Shown piece after piece: positions 1 through 8,285 of a stretch of DNA of 64,000 nt. Made by a program: the position numbers and the translations under genes. Positions within the stretch are counted from its first letter, which is position 1, and each line of letters begins with the position of its first letter. Below the pieces are notes generated by a model. It saw only the letters and a list, made by a program, of their open reading frames with translations. It was not told the DNA's origin and did no database searches. Origin of the DNA: Bog-473 sp963726005 (GTDB lineage: Bacteria; Actinomycetota; Acidimicrobiia; Acidimicrobiales; RAAP-2); assembly GCA_963726005.1 (NCBI GenBank), contig CAVSAT010000002.1:248001-312000 (forward strand), in the 5' to 3' direction.

Positions 1-11
1 CACACGCACGC

Positions 12-890
12 TCAGGTCTCGCGCGGCGAGGTGAGGCCCACTAGCTCCTCGCTCACCTGCCACAGCCGCCGTGCCGCGTCGGGGTCCTGCGCCCACGGCT
101 TGGGCCGCTTGGGCTTGCACTTGACGAAGTACTCCCCGGTCACGCCGGCCACCTCCGGGGACGACGACAGATACACCGACGTAAGGGCGCCCTTCGCCGG
201 CGAGAGGAAGAAGGGACTGCTGACCTTGATCCCGAGGGCGAGTAGACCCCGGGCGTCACCATCTGCCCCGTAGCCGGTCCGAACGGTGCCGGGATGGAGC
301 GAGTTCGCGGTCACCTCCGCGCTCCCGAGCCGCCGCGCCAGCTCCAGGGTGAACAGCATGTTGGCCAGCTTCGACTGCCCGTAGACCCGCATGGGGCGGT
401 AGCGCTTCTCGGACTGGAGGTCATCGAAGGGAATTCCCTTGCGGGCCGAACCGTGCGCGGTCGAGGCCACGTTGACGATGCGGGAAGGGGCGGAGGCGCG
501 GATCCGGTCGAGAAGGAGGCTCGTGAGGAGGAAGGGCCCCAGGTGGTTCGTGGCAAAGGTCGCTTCCAGCCCCTGGGCCGTCTCGGCCCGCTGGGTCAGC
601 ACGAGGCCCGCGTTGTTCACGAGCACGTCCAGCCGGGGCGCCTGCTCGAGGATCTCGTCCGCACCCCGCCGCACGGAGGAGAAGTCGGACAGATCGAAGG
701 TCACGAGTTGAACCTGACCGGCTCCGTCGACCCGCTGCCCGATCGCCGCCACTGCCGCACGGCCCTTGTCGGCGTTGCGAGCGGTCACAAGGACACGGGC
801 GCCCATCCCAGCCAGCGCCGCGGCTGTCTCGAACCCGATGCCGGAATTGCCACCCGTGACGACGACCGTCTTTCCCTGCATGTCCGGCAC
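12..890 (-). CDS. Short-chain dehydrogenase/reductase, retinol dehydrogenase-like
   Basis: A 292-residue NAD(P)-dependent SDR. The nucleotide-binding TGGNSGIG motif lies at residues 12-19, the structural NNAG motif near residue 92, and the catalytic Tyr-Lys pair as YGQSK near residue 170. The long C-terminal part ending in VTGEYFVKCKP is the layout of the retinol dehydrogenase / WW-oxidoreductase-like branch, larger than the ~250-residue classical SDRs. It probably oxidises or reduces a lipophilic alcohol or ketone in the cytoplasm; the substrate cannot be told from sequence. It follows the broken sulfatase gene on the same strand by about 80 bp, so the two may be co-transcribed. Confidence 0.85.
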   Translation of the reverse strand: MPDMQGKTVVVTGGNSGIGFETAAALAGMGARVLVTARNADKGRAAVAAIGQRVDGAGQVQLVTFDLSDFSSVRRGADEILEQAPRLDVLVNNAGLVLTQRAETAQGLEATFATNHLGPFLLTSLLLDRIRASAPSRIVNVASTAHGSARKGIPFDDLQSEKRYRPMRVYGQSKLANMLFTLELARRLGSAEVTANSLHPGTVRTGYGADGDARGLLALGIKVSSPFFLSPAKGALTSVYLSSSPEVAGVTGEYFVKCKPKRPKPWAQDPDAARRLWQVSEELVGLTSPRET

Positions 891-968
891 CCACAGCCTC
901 CTCGTGACGAGCAGGCGTCAGCATTCCACACCCGCTCGCAGCGGAGTCAGGAGCCGATCGGCGCCCGG

Positions 969-2544
969 TCAACGCCAGGTGTCGCGAGTCTCGACGAGTC
1001 CCCGCTCGGGATGGAGGAACGAGCCGCTCAGTGTCCGCTCCGCCGTCCGCATCTGCCACCGCAGCAGCTCCTGGGTGGCCTCCCAGGCGGCCTGCGTCGC
1101 CACCGCGCCCCCCTCCACCAGCAGGTTGTGCGTCTGATCCGCGTCGTTGGACAGGTCGATCAGCAACGGCGGGAAGACGCTGGCGTCGCATGCGAACTGG
1201 ACGTACTTGTACCGCTGTCCACCGCGACACCGCCAGCGCGCAATGGGACATGGGGATCCCGAACATCGTCTCGCCCCGCCGGTGCACCGGGTCCGCGAAG
1301 CTCCATTCGAAATGTGCCGTGTCGCGCCAATGCTCCGGCCGCGACTCGCCGCGCAGGAAGGGCGCGACCGACCAGCCGTCCGCCTGCAGCGGCACCTCGG
1401 CACCGATGAACTCGCAGATCGTCGGCAGCACGTCGACCGACTCGGTCACCGCCTCGACCACGGTGCCACGGCTTGCGTCCGCCTCCGCGCTCGGGTCAAC
1501 CACGATGAGGGGGACGTGGTAGCTCTCGTCCCAGTAGCCGAGTTTCTCCAGCAGCCAGTGGTCGCCCCCCATTTCCCCATGGTCGCTGGTCAGGACGATG
1601 AGGGTCGACTGGGAGAGCCCGCTGCGTTCCAGGTAGGCGAACAGCGGCGCCAACCCGTCGTCCACCTCGCGCTGTGCCCCGTAATAGGTGGCGCGGATCT
1701 GCCGCCGCTCCCGCTCGTCGGGGGGGACGCCCACGCCGGGGATCGCCATGGCCAGCGCACCCAGCGGGTGCAGCGCGGCCTCCTCCTCGGGCGTGGGGCA
1801 GCCGGTGAACGGTCCGACGGCCTCCGCCGGGTAGAGGTCGTGGTACCCGATCGGGTTCCGCCGCGGCGGGTGGGGACGGATGAAGGAGGCGTGCACGAAG
1901 AACGGCCCTTCGCCGTTGCGCTCCAGCCACTCGATCACGGATTCGGAGAGGAAGGTCGTCTGCGAGAGCTCCGCCGGGAACCGTGCCGGCGCCCACGTCG
2001 ACCCGTGGTCGTCGGCGCCGGGGAAACCCTCCATCGGCAGGTATAGGTCGTGCGGGTTCGAGGGGACGTCGACACCGTGCGCGGCGAGCCAGCGCCCCCA
2101 CGCCGGGCTCCCCTGTTCCCAGGGGTCCTCGACCAGAGCCCGAAAGCCCGGCAGCACGCCCTCGTAGCTGAAAAGCCGCGTGTCCTCCGGTGGCACCATG
2201 CGCGGATCGACCGAGGTGTCGGTGTACCCGAAGAGGACGGGGTCGTAGCCGAGGGCGCGCGCGAGGAGCGCGACGTTGGTGAACCGCGCGTCCAATGGTG
2301 TGCCGTTCAGAAGGGAGCGGTTGTGGTGCTGATAGGTGCCGGTGTAGAGGCAGGCTCGCGAGGGCCCGCACGGCGCTGCATTGGCCCAGTGGTTGGCGAA
2401 CAGCACGCCCCTGGCGGCCAGATCATCCAATGTCGGGGTCTGGAGCACACGATGGCCCAGGGCGGAGAGGCAGTCGCCACGCCACTGATCCAGCGTGATG
2501 AACAGCACGTTGCGGGCCGGCGGCACGTCGCAACTCTTGCTCAT
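969..2544 (-). pseudogene. Type I sulfatase / phosphonate monoester hydrolase, frameshifted
   Basis: The N-terminal NVLFITLDQWRGDCLSALGH and the formylglycine motif CGPSR (near residue 58) identify an alkaline-phosphatase-superfamily sulfatase of the arylsulfatase/phosphonate monoester hydrolase type, which cleaves sulfate or phosphonate esters. The metal-binding TSDHGEMGGDHW is also intact. The reading frame breaks near 1215-1225: the frame from 2544 reads ALAVSRW, while the family-like continuation GQRYKYVQF to a stop at 969 lies in another frame. One missing base restores a continuous protein of about 525 residues, the normal family length. Formylglycine must be installed by a maturase not seen here. 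It is either a true pseudogene or an assembly indel. Confidence 0.8.
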
Positions 2545-2629
2545 CGCGATCGCATGCCGGGCGCAGCGCGCTCACATGAGCCCGGGGCGGCCGAACCGGA
2601 TGGCGCGCTTCGGCCGACCGCCAACGGGC

Positions 2630-2881
2630 TCAAGACGTGCGGATCGAGGCCCCTCCGAGCTTCGTTCCGAACTCGATCAGCCAGGAGCCGATGCGGGGTG
2701 CCACCGCCCGGCGCACGGCTCGGCCGCCGATTACCGGGACTCCGGCGGCCGAACGCTGCGTCGGCCTGTGGTCGCTCGCCCGCTGCACGTCCTGCCGTGC
2801 GGCACGCCGCGACCCGGCCGAGGCCAGGAGATCGCGTCGATGGGCTTCGGCCTGGGACTGCACTGCCCTCGCATCGATCAT
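2630..2881 (-). CDS. Small hypothetical protein
   Basis: A short basic protein of about 83 residues upstream of, and on the same strand as, the sulfatase gene. The C-terminal half (GSWLIEFGTKLGGASIRTS) looks like a short amphipathic or membrane-associated helix, of a kind seen in small actinobacterial orphan proteins. I chose ATG at 2881 over GTG at 2890 because GAGGTG lies 5-6 bases before the ATG. No function is recognised, and it could be a spurious ORF. Confidence 0.45.
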   Translation of the reverse strand: MIDARAVQSQAEAHRRDLLASAGSRRAARQDVQRASDHRPTQRSAAGVPVIGGRAVRRAVAPRIGSWLIEFGTKLGGASIRTS

Positions 2882-2957
2882 CGGGTTCACCTCACTCGCC
2901 CCGTATCCAGATCAGAAGCACAACATCCGACCAACAAGCAACGAGCTTACCGGATGT

Positions 2958-2986
2958 TTGACAACAATTCAAGAATATCCTAATAT
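2958..2986 (+). promoter_or_regulatory. Sigma70-type promoter of a leaderless transcript
   Basis: A perfect -35 TTGACA (2958-2963) is followed, after exactly 17 bases, by a -10 TAATAT (2981-2986), in an AT-rich patch that stands out from the GC-rich surroundings. The expected transcription start, 6-7 bases further on, coincides with the ATG at 2993 of the regulator gene, so the mRNA would have no 5' leader. No Shine-Dalgarno sequence precedes that ATG, which agrees. Confidence 0.85.
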
Positions 2987-2992
2987 AGCTGT

Positions 2993-4084
2993 ATGCCTAT
3001 GTTCACTGATCAGTCGACCCAAACAAGCCGGAGATCGGTCACCTCCGGTCCTTCGTTGGCCAGCGACCTCTCTTGGCTCCTGTCGGTCGCGGCCCGACCT
3101 TCGATGCAAGCCCGGTACCCGCAGCTGGTTGAGATGTTCAACGGCCGCGAGAACCTCGCGGATTGCGTCCGCAACTTCTGGCGCGACGAGCCGGACGAGA
3201 CCTGCTTCACCGAGATGCAGGTCCTCGCCCACCACGCGGGAGCTCTCGGCGAGACATCGGCCGAAGCCCTCTGGGAGGCGATCGAGATGGCCGTCGCGAC
3301 GGTCTCCCTTGACCTGGACATGCCGTCCGAGAGCCCGGCGGAGCGCGCCATATATGTCGACCGCTTCCGGAGGCTCAAGGAGTCGCCCGAACTGCTCCGC
3401 TCGTACCTCGAGCTCCTCAAGGAGGTCTGGGGGCCCGTGGACGACATTTGGCAACAGGCGCTGCCGGTCATCGAGGAGGCCGGACGCCATGTGGTCGCGC
3501 AGTCTGACGGTGGTCGGTCACTGGAGACACTCATAACTCCCGGGTGTGACATCTTGCGGGACAACCTGCCCCGGATCGTCTCGGATGTCGAGGCCGGGAA
3601 GCCGCTCCTCTTCGTTCCGTGCCTCTTCTTCGGGTCGAGCATGTACCTCGAGTTCCCCGACCTGGTCGTGATCGGGACCGGCGTGGGTCAGGGCGATGCC
3701 GTGGCCAGGGCCAGAACGGAGTCGGTGGCGCGGCGGCTCAAGGCCGTCGCCGATCCCACCCGCCTGGCGCTGCTCCACTCCCTGGCGACGGCCCCGAGCA
3801 GCGTCGGTGAGCTCGCGACGCTGTTCCGGCTGGCCCAGCCCACCGTGAGTATGCACGTCAAGGTGCTGCGCCAAAGTGGGCTGGTGCGCTCGCAACGCCA
3901 GGGCGGACGGCTGCGGCTCAGCGCCGATCCCGTGGCCGTCGAGTCCCTGCTGGGTGAGCTCCGGCTGGCCGTCCTTGCGGGCACGAGTACGTCCTTGTCT
4001 ACCGACGCCGACGCCGACGCCTTCGCCGACACCGACGCCAGTACCTGGGCGCCGGCGAAGGCCGCCACCGCACGCGCGGACTAG
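2993..4084 (+). CDS. ArsR-type winged-helix regulator with a large N-terminal sensor domain
   Basis: A 363-residue protein. Roughly residues 25-235 form an all-helical domain I do not recognise. Residues 240-325 are an ArsR/SmtB winged helix: ARRLKAVADPTRLALLHSLA, then SVGELATLFRLAQPTVSMHVKVLR as the recognition region, then a wing with RSQRQGGRLRL. ArsR domains normally stand alone at ~100 residues, so the long N-terminal region probably senses a ligand. The C-terminal tail is a low-complexity Asp-Ala/Ser-Thr run. The start at 2993 is set by the promoter just upstream; ATG at 2999 is an alternative. It may regulate the flanking sulfatase or P450 genes, but no operator could be assigned. Confidence 0.8.
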   Translation: MPMFTDQSTQTSRRSVTSGPSLASDLSWLLSVAARPSMQARYPQLVEMFNGRENLADCVRNFWRDEPDETCFTEMQVLAHHAGALGETSAEALWEAIEMAVATVSLDLDMPSESPAERAIYVDRFRRLKESPELLRSYLELLKEVWGPVDDIWQQALPVIEEAGRHVVAQSDGGRSLETLITPGCDILRDNLPRIVSDVEAGKPLLFVPCLFFGSSMYLEFPDLVVIGTGVGQGDAVARARTESVARRLKAVADPTRLALLHSLATAPSSVGELATLFRLAQPTVSMHVKVLRQSGLVRSQRQGGRLRLSADPVAVESLLGELRLAVLAGTSTSLSTDADADAFADTDASTWAPAKAATARAD

Positions 4085-4095
4085 GTACGCCCCAC

Positions 4096-5454
4096 TCAGG
4101 CCAGCAGTGCCGACCGGGGCGCCAGCACGACCGGCAGACACCTGATCCCCGCCACGGTGGTCGAGAGCACCCGCACGACCGGACCCGTCACTGCATAGGT
4201 CGGGAATCGGGCGAGCAGCTCCTCCAGGAAGATACGGGCCTCCAGACGGGCGAGGCTGGCTCCGAGGCACACGTGCTCACCGAAGCCGAACGCGAGGTGC
4301 ACCGGATTGGTCCGGCGCGCGACGTCGAAGCGTGAAGCGTCGTCCCCGAAGACCCGCTCGTCCCGGTTGCCCGAGGCGTAGAGCATGCACAGGTAGTCAC
4401 CTTCGGCGACCTGGGTGCCGGCTACTTGCACGTCCTCGGTGGCGGTGCGACAGAACGCGTGGACCGGGGTGACCCACCGCAGGCACTCCTCGATCGCCCC
4501 CGGCACCAAATCGGCGTCGGCGGCCAACAGGGCACGCTGGTCTGGATGCTGGTCCAGCACGACGGCGGTCCCGGACAGCAGCGTGCGCGTCGTCTCGTTG
4601 CCGGCGACCAGCAGGGTCAGAAGGAACATGAACAGCTCGTCCTTGGAGAGGGGGCAGCCCTCGACCTCGCTTCCCACGAGCAACGACACGAGGTCGTCAC
4701 CCGGTCGCTCGCGCTTCGTCCGAATGTGCTCCACGATGAAACTCGAGAGCTCCCCGAGCGCCGCCATCGTCTCGTCCGGCGGGAGGTCGGGCGACTCGAT
4801 CGCTGCATCGGACCACCGCCGGAAGTCCTCACGGTCCGCCTCGTCTATCCCCAGCAGCTCCGCGATCACAGCGAGCGGGAACGGGGCGGCGAGTTCCGAG
4901 ACAAAGTCGATCTCCCCGTGTGCCTCGGCGCCGTCGAGAAGGCCAGACGCGGTCTTCCGCACCGATTCCGCGAGGTTCGAGAGGGCCCGTGGCGTGAACC
5001 GCCGGTTGACCAACCCGCGGAAGGCCGCATGCTCCGGCGGGTCCATGTGGAGGATCGATGGGGCGCGCATCGCCTGACCACTCTCACGGATCGGGTCGTT
5101 GGCCAGCGCGCCCCGGCCCGAGCAGAAGTGGTGCGGGTCGCGGCTGAGGTCCCTGATGTCCTCGTAGCGAGTCACGGCCCAGAACCCCGGTGCACACTCG
5201 TGCACTGGATCCTCGGCACGCAGCCGCGCCAGGACCTCGTAGTAGTCGTCCCGTACGAAGAACACGGCATCGCGTGGGTCGACCGGCAGTGGGTCGACCG
5301 GCAGTGGGTCGACTGCCGGATCGGTCGGCGGATCGGTCGCCGGATCGACCCGCCCGTCGTTGCGCTGGTCACCGACCACGGTGCGAGCGTACTGTGCTCG
5401 GCGATGCGGACCGAGTACGACAGCCTCTCTTTCGGTGGCCAGTGGCGCCCGCAT
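4096..5454 (-). CDS. Cytochrome P450
   Basis: A soluble bacterial-type P450. It has the oxygen-activating I-helix AGNETT, the ExxR motif EECLR, and the haem-binding loop FGFGEHVCLG with the Cys thiolate ligand. It would mono-oxygenate a lipophilic substrate using ferredoxin partners; none is encoded nearby. The N-terminus is unusual: before the conserved region starting at RDAVFFVRDDYY lies a low-complexity DPPTDPAVDPLPVDPLPVDP stretch from tandem DNA repeats. Starts at 5454 (ATG) or 5379 (GTG) are both possible; the shorter one reduces the clash with the divergent gene. It converges on the ArsR-type regulator with an 11-bp gap. Confidence 0.9.
   Translation of the reverse strand: MRAPLATEREAVVLGPHRRAQYARTVVGDQRNDGRVDPATDPPTDPAVDPLPVDPLPVDPRDAVFFVRDDYYEVLARLRAEDPVHECAPGFWAVTRYEDIRDLSRDPHHFCSGRGALANDPIRESGQAMRAPSILHMDPPEHAAFRGLVNRRFTPRALSNLAESVRKTASGLLDGAEAHGEIDFVSELAAPFPLAVIAELLGIDEADREDFRRWSDAAIESPDLPPDETMAALGELSSFIVEHIRTKRERPGDDLVSLLVGSEVEGCPLSKDELFMFLLTLLVAGNETTRTLLSGTAVVLDQHPDQRALLAADADLVPGAIEECLRWVTPVHAFCRTATEDVQVAGTQVAEGDYLCMLYASGNRDERVFGDDASRFDVARRTNPVHLAFGFGEHVCLGASLARLEARIFLEELLARFPTYAVTGPVVRVLSTTVAGIRCLPVVLAPRSALLA
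5274..5354. repeat. Two adjacent short tandem repeats inside the P450 N-terminus
   Basis: Three copies of a 15-bp unit (GTGGGTCGACCGGCA and variants, 5274-5318) run directly into three copies of a 12-bp unit (GATCGGTCGGCG and variants, 5319-5354). Both periods are multiples of three, so they add in-frame VDPLP- and DPxT-type units to the P450. Confidence 0.85.
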
Positions 5455-6721
5455 CCCGGAGCGCCGTCAGACGAACTCCAGAGCTCCCAGAGCTCCCAGA
5501 GCTCCCGGAGCCAGTGGAGCGAGTGGAACCGGCGGGACCAGTGGACAGCCAGAAGCCGCCCCGCGTCCCGGCGCATCCCCGTTCCCGGCCTCCGACGAGC
5601 ACGCGCCTCTCAGCGGCCTCGATGAGTTCCTGATCCACAACTCGCCGCACCCGGTGCGCGTCATGTGGACGCCCGACGCACAGGCCTACGAGCGAGTGTG
5701 GTTCACCTGCCAGGACAAAGTGGGCGAGCTCCTTGTCGTGGTCGGCCTTGCCTTCTACCCGAACCTCGGCACCGCCGAGGCGTTCGCCATCGTCAACGTG
5801 CGCGGCCGCCACACCACGGTGCGAGCCCACCGGGCGTTGCCCACCGACCGCATGGACATGGCGCTCGGACCCTTCAGCTTCGACGTCGTCGAACCCTTCC
5901 GCCAGTGGCGCCTCCGTCTCGCCTCAGACACCTCCGACGCCTCAGACCACGGCATTGCGTTCGACATCACCTGGCACGACACCAAACGCCCGATGTTCCG
6001 CCAGCTTGGCGCCGGCATGATCGTCGGCGGCCGCGCCGTCAGCCCCATCGCGGGGTACGACGGCTTCGGACGCCAGCAGGGCTGGGTGGAGTCGCAGGGC
6101 GAGCGCTTCGAGCTCGGACGTGACACCCACCTCGGCACCCGTGACCACCACTGGGGCGTCCGCGACGGCGTCGGCGGCCCCGGTCGCTACATGGGAATGC
6201 AGCATCCGCACAGCGGCGAGTGGGTCGAGTTCGAGGACTTCGGCGTCTGGGGCGATCACGTGCTCTACAACATCGGCGACGCGCGCAAGCGGAGCGCCAC
6301 CCTCGCCAAGCGCCTGCATCGCATGCGCTTCGAGCCCCAGACGCACCTCCTCGAGAGCGGAGAGGTCGACCTGGTGTTCGCGGACGGAACGGTGAAGACG
6401 ATGTCCTTCGAGCGGCTCGGCCACCAGATCGCATTCCTCCGCTGCGGCATGTACGGCGGCCCGAACGGCGGCACGCCCGACGGCGACCTCTGGCATGGCA
6501 TGAAGGTGGCACCCGACGGCGAGGTCGTGGTGCACACTGAGACGTTCGATGTCACCGATCCCGAGGTGCGCAGCCGGTTGGCCGGACTGGACCAGCATCA
6601 GTGCCGGATCACGTGCGACGGCGAGGTCACGTACGGACTCGTCGAACCCTACGACACGCTCTGCTACGAGGTGGCCAAAGCAGGTGTCATGGGCTTCTCG
6701 CTTCTCGACGCCGCCCCCTGA
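5432..6721 (+). CDS. AttH/DUF7064-7065-like lipocalin-fold protein
   Basis: The conserved part runs from DEHAPLSGLDEFLIHN to the end. It is a beta-rich protein with repeated GxRDHHWGVRDG-type and WVEFEDFGVWGDHV motifs, as in the two-domain lipocalin-like family (DUF7064/7065, related to AttH/CrtC) common near steroid- and lipid-degradation genes in actinobacteria. Catalysis is not established; members are thought to bind or hydrate hydrophobic compounds. The N-terminal ~55 residues are Pro/Ala/Gly-rich low complexity. The start is uncertain: GTG at 5432 is given, with GTG 5381 or ATG 5360 overlapping the divergent P450. Confidence 0.6.
   Translation, partial: SVASGARIPERRQTNSRAPRAPRAPGASGASGTGGTSGQPEAAPRPGASPFPASDEHAPLSGLDEFLIHNSPHPVRVMWTPDAQAYERVWFTCQDKVGELLVVVGLAFYPNLGTAEAFAIVNVRGRHTTVRAHRALPTDRMDMALGPFSFDVVEPFRQWRLRLASDTSDASDHGIAFDITWHDTKRPMFRQLGAGMIVGGRAVSPIAGYDGFGRQQGWVESQGERFELGRDTHLGTRDHHWGVRDGVGGPGRYMGMQHPHSGEWVEFEDFGVWGDHVLYNIGDARKRSATLAKRLHRMRFEPQTHLLESGEVDLVFADGTVKTMSFERLGHQIAFLRCGMYGGPNGGTPDGDLWHGMKVAPDGEVVVHTETFDVTDPEVRSRLAGLDQHQCRITCDGEVTYGLVEPYDTLCYEVAKAGVMGFSLLDAAP
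5481..5507. repeat. 9-bp tandem repeat, three copies
   Basis: GAGCTCCCA occurs three times (the last copy ends in G). It is in frame in the N-terminal Pro-Ala-Arg low-complexity part of the lipocalin-like gene. Confidence 0.85.
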
Positions 6722-6798
6722 GCTCGGGTCGTGACAACGCGAGTCCGCCATCAGGGCGGACCACCGCGCGTGTCGCCGCCGGACCCGGCGCGGCGGGC

Positions 6799-7941
6799 TC
6801 AACGGTATCCCTCCATCCGAGATGCCGCCTCGAGGCGGGCCAAGAGGATGTTGCCCATCGGGTTCTCCCTCCGGCGCGCGTCGCCGGTGATGCGTTGGTG
6901 ACGGTCGTTGATGGCCAGAGCGCGCACCAACGCGAAGACCTCGTGCCAAGCGAGGTCGGTCACCTCGTGTCCACTCCGTCGCTCGTAGCGCTCGATCACC
7001 TCGAGCGTCCCGGGGAAACCGGGCACGCGTCCTCCGAACAGCGCCTCCATCATGAACTCGAGACCGAGATGCCAACCGAGGTCCATCTCGGGCGGACCGA
7101 GGGAGGCCAGGTCCCAGTCGAGCACCGCGCGCACCCTGCGCTCGCGGTCGAACACGAGGTTGCCCAGGCGCACATCGCCCCAGAGAAGGACGGCCTCCCG
7201 CTCGGCCGGTCGATACCGGGTGCACCACTCGAGGGCCTCCGCCAGTGCTGGCAGGGGGTCGCCCCCGGACGACCAGGTCACATAGGCCGCCCAGTGGTCG
7301 ACCGCGTCGCGCAGGGTCACCCCGGGCAACTGGTCCTCCAGAACGGTGCCGCGCCACGGCACGGCGTGGACGTCCGCCAGCGCGTCGATGAGACCGTCGT
7401 GCATCAACCGCTGCAGCACGGGCCCGGCCTCGCGCACGTACGGATCGAGCAAGGGCGCCGGCCCCGGGACGTCGCCACGTACCCGGGGCATCACGAGAAA
7501 GGGCGCGCCCACCCAGCTCGGATCGTGCTCGACGACCGCCGGTGCCGGTGCCGGCACCCCAGCTGCAGCCACGGCATTCTGGACGGTGGCCTGCGGGCCC
7601 AATTCGTAGTCGGGGAAGGTGGGCTCCAGAGGCGGCAGGCGCACCACCATCCCCGGAGACGACGGTCCCAGGTCCACCAGCACGGTCTCGTTGGCCATGC
7701 CTCCCCCGGCGTGCTCGAGGGCGGTGACGCGCGGTGGCGCCTCGTCGGAGCCGGCCGCCTGGAACCCGCACACCCGCTCGGGATGCGCGGCGGCCCATCG
7801 GTCCAACCCTTCCTGCAGTGCTGCGTCGTCGCGCCGACCCCCGGTGGCCACCCACGGAAGGTAACTCCCCTCGGTCCGATGTGCCCTGTCCGTCTCGGTG
7901 GTCCCTGGTCGCGTGCACTCCGTCACTGGCTGCTCGACCAC
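6799..7941 (-). CDS. Aminoglycoside phosphotransferase (APH/ACAD10-like) family protein
   Basis: A 380-residue APH-fold kinase. The catalytic-loop region reads LLWGDVRLGNLVFD, where most APH proteins have HGDxxxxN, and the metal-binding motif is VLDWDLASLGPPEMDLGW. This Trp-for-His version is seen in the subgroup that neighbours acyl-CoA dehydrogenases and phosphorylates hydroxyacyl or similar small molecules rather than antibiotics. The substrate is unknown. GTG at 7851 is an alternative start that would drop 30 poorly conserved residues. Three 22-bp direct repeats lie immediately upstream. Confidence 0.8.
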   Translation of the reverse strand: MVEQPVTECTRPGTTETDRAHRTEGSYLPWVATGGRRDDAALQEGLDRWAAAHPERVCGFQAAGSDEAPPRVTALEHAGGGMANETVLVDLGPSSPGMVVRLPPLEPTFPDYELGPQATVQNAVAAAGVPAPAPAVVEHDPSWVGAPFLVMPRVRGDVPGPAPLLDPYVREAGPVLQRLMHDGLIDALADVHAVPWRGTVLEDQLPGVTLRDAVDHWAAYVTWSSGGDPLPALAEALEWCTRYRPAEREAVLLWGDVRLGNLVFDRERRVRAVLDWDLASLGPPEMDLGWHLGLEFMMEALFGGRVPGFPGTLEVIERYERRSGHEVTDLAWHEVFALVRALAINDRHQRITGDARRRENPMGNILLARLEAASRMEGYR

Positions 7942-7947
7942 TTTGTC

Positions 7948-8013
7948 CCCGCTTGTTGCCGGGTCAGTACCCGCTTGTTGCCGGGTCAGTACCCGCTTGT
8001 TGCCGGGTCAGTA
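7948..8013. repeat. 22-bp direct repeat, three perfect tandem copies
   Basis: Copies at 7948-7969, 7970-7991 and 7992-8013 are identical and contiguous, with core GCTTGTTGCCGGGTCAG. They lie between the divergent phosphotransferase and phosphoesterase genes. Two helical turns per unit would place three protein sites on one DNA face, so an operator array is possible. There are no spacers, so it is not a CRISPR. Confidence 0.9.
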
Positions 8014-8077
8014 ATTGAGTCGAGCGGCACTTGACTCGGGCGGCACGTTTGTCGGCGCCAGCGGGGCAACAGGGGGA

Positions 8078-8106
8078 TTGACAAGGCCGAGTCACTCTCG
8101 TACAAA
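8078..8106 (+). promoter_or_regulatory. Probable promoter of the phosphoesterase gene
   Basis: TTGACA at 8078-8083, a 17-base spacer, then TACAAA at 8101-8106. It lies about 180 bases before the coding start, leaving a long leader. Confidence 0.55.
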
Positions 8107-8285
8107 TGCGCTCACCGATCCTGAGAGATTCCTGAGTTCAGGTTTTTCTCAGTGAGAGATCCCTTCTCGACCAGGCGGCAGGCGCGTGCACCAACCAGAT
8201 ATCAGGACGAGTGCGTGTCCATGAGTTCCGCACTGTCATGGCTGCGTCCGAATAGGGCTGCGCCAACAGGCCCCGGCTCGTCGTG

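Noticed and set aside
294..1409. Long plus-strand ORF opposite the sulfatase and SDR
   Set aside because: It is a GC-rich shadow with Arg/Pro/His-rich low-complexity translation and no motifs; the minus-strand genes have clear catalytic motifs.
5942..7918. 658-codon minus-strand ORF across the lipocalin-like gene
   Set aside because: A shadow of the plus-strand gene and of the phosphotransferase in another frame; no conserved motif, composition typical of antisense GC-rich frames.
7948..8013. CRISPR array
   Set aside because: Only three contiguous repeats with no spacers and no cas genes nearby.
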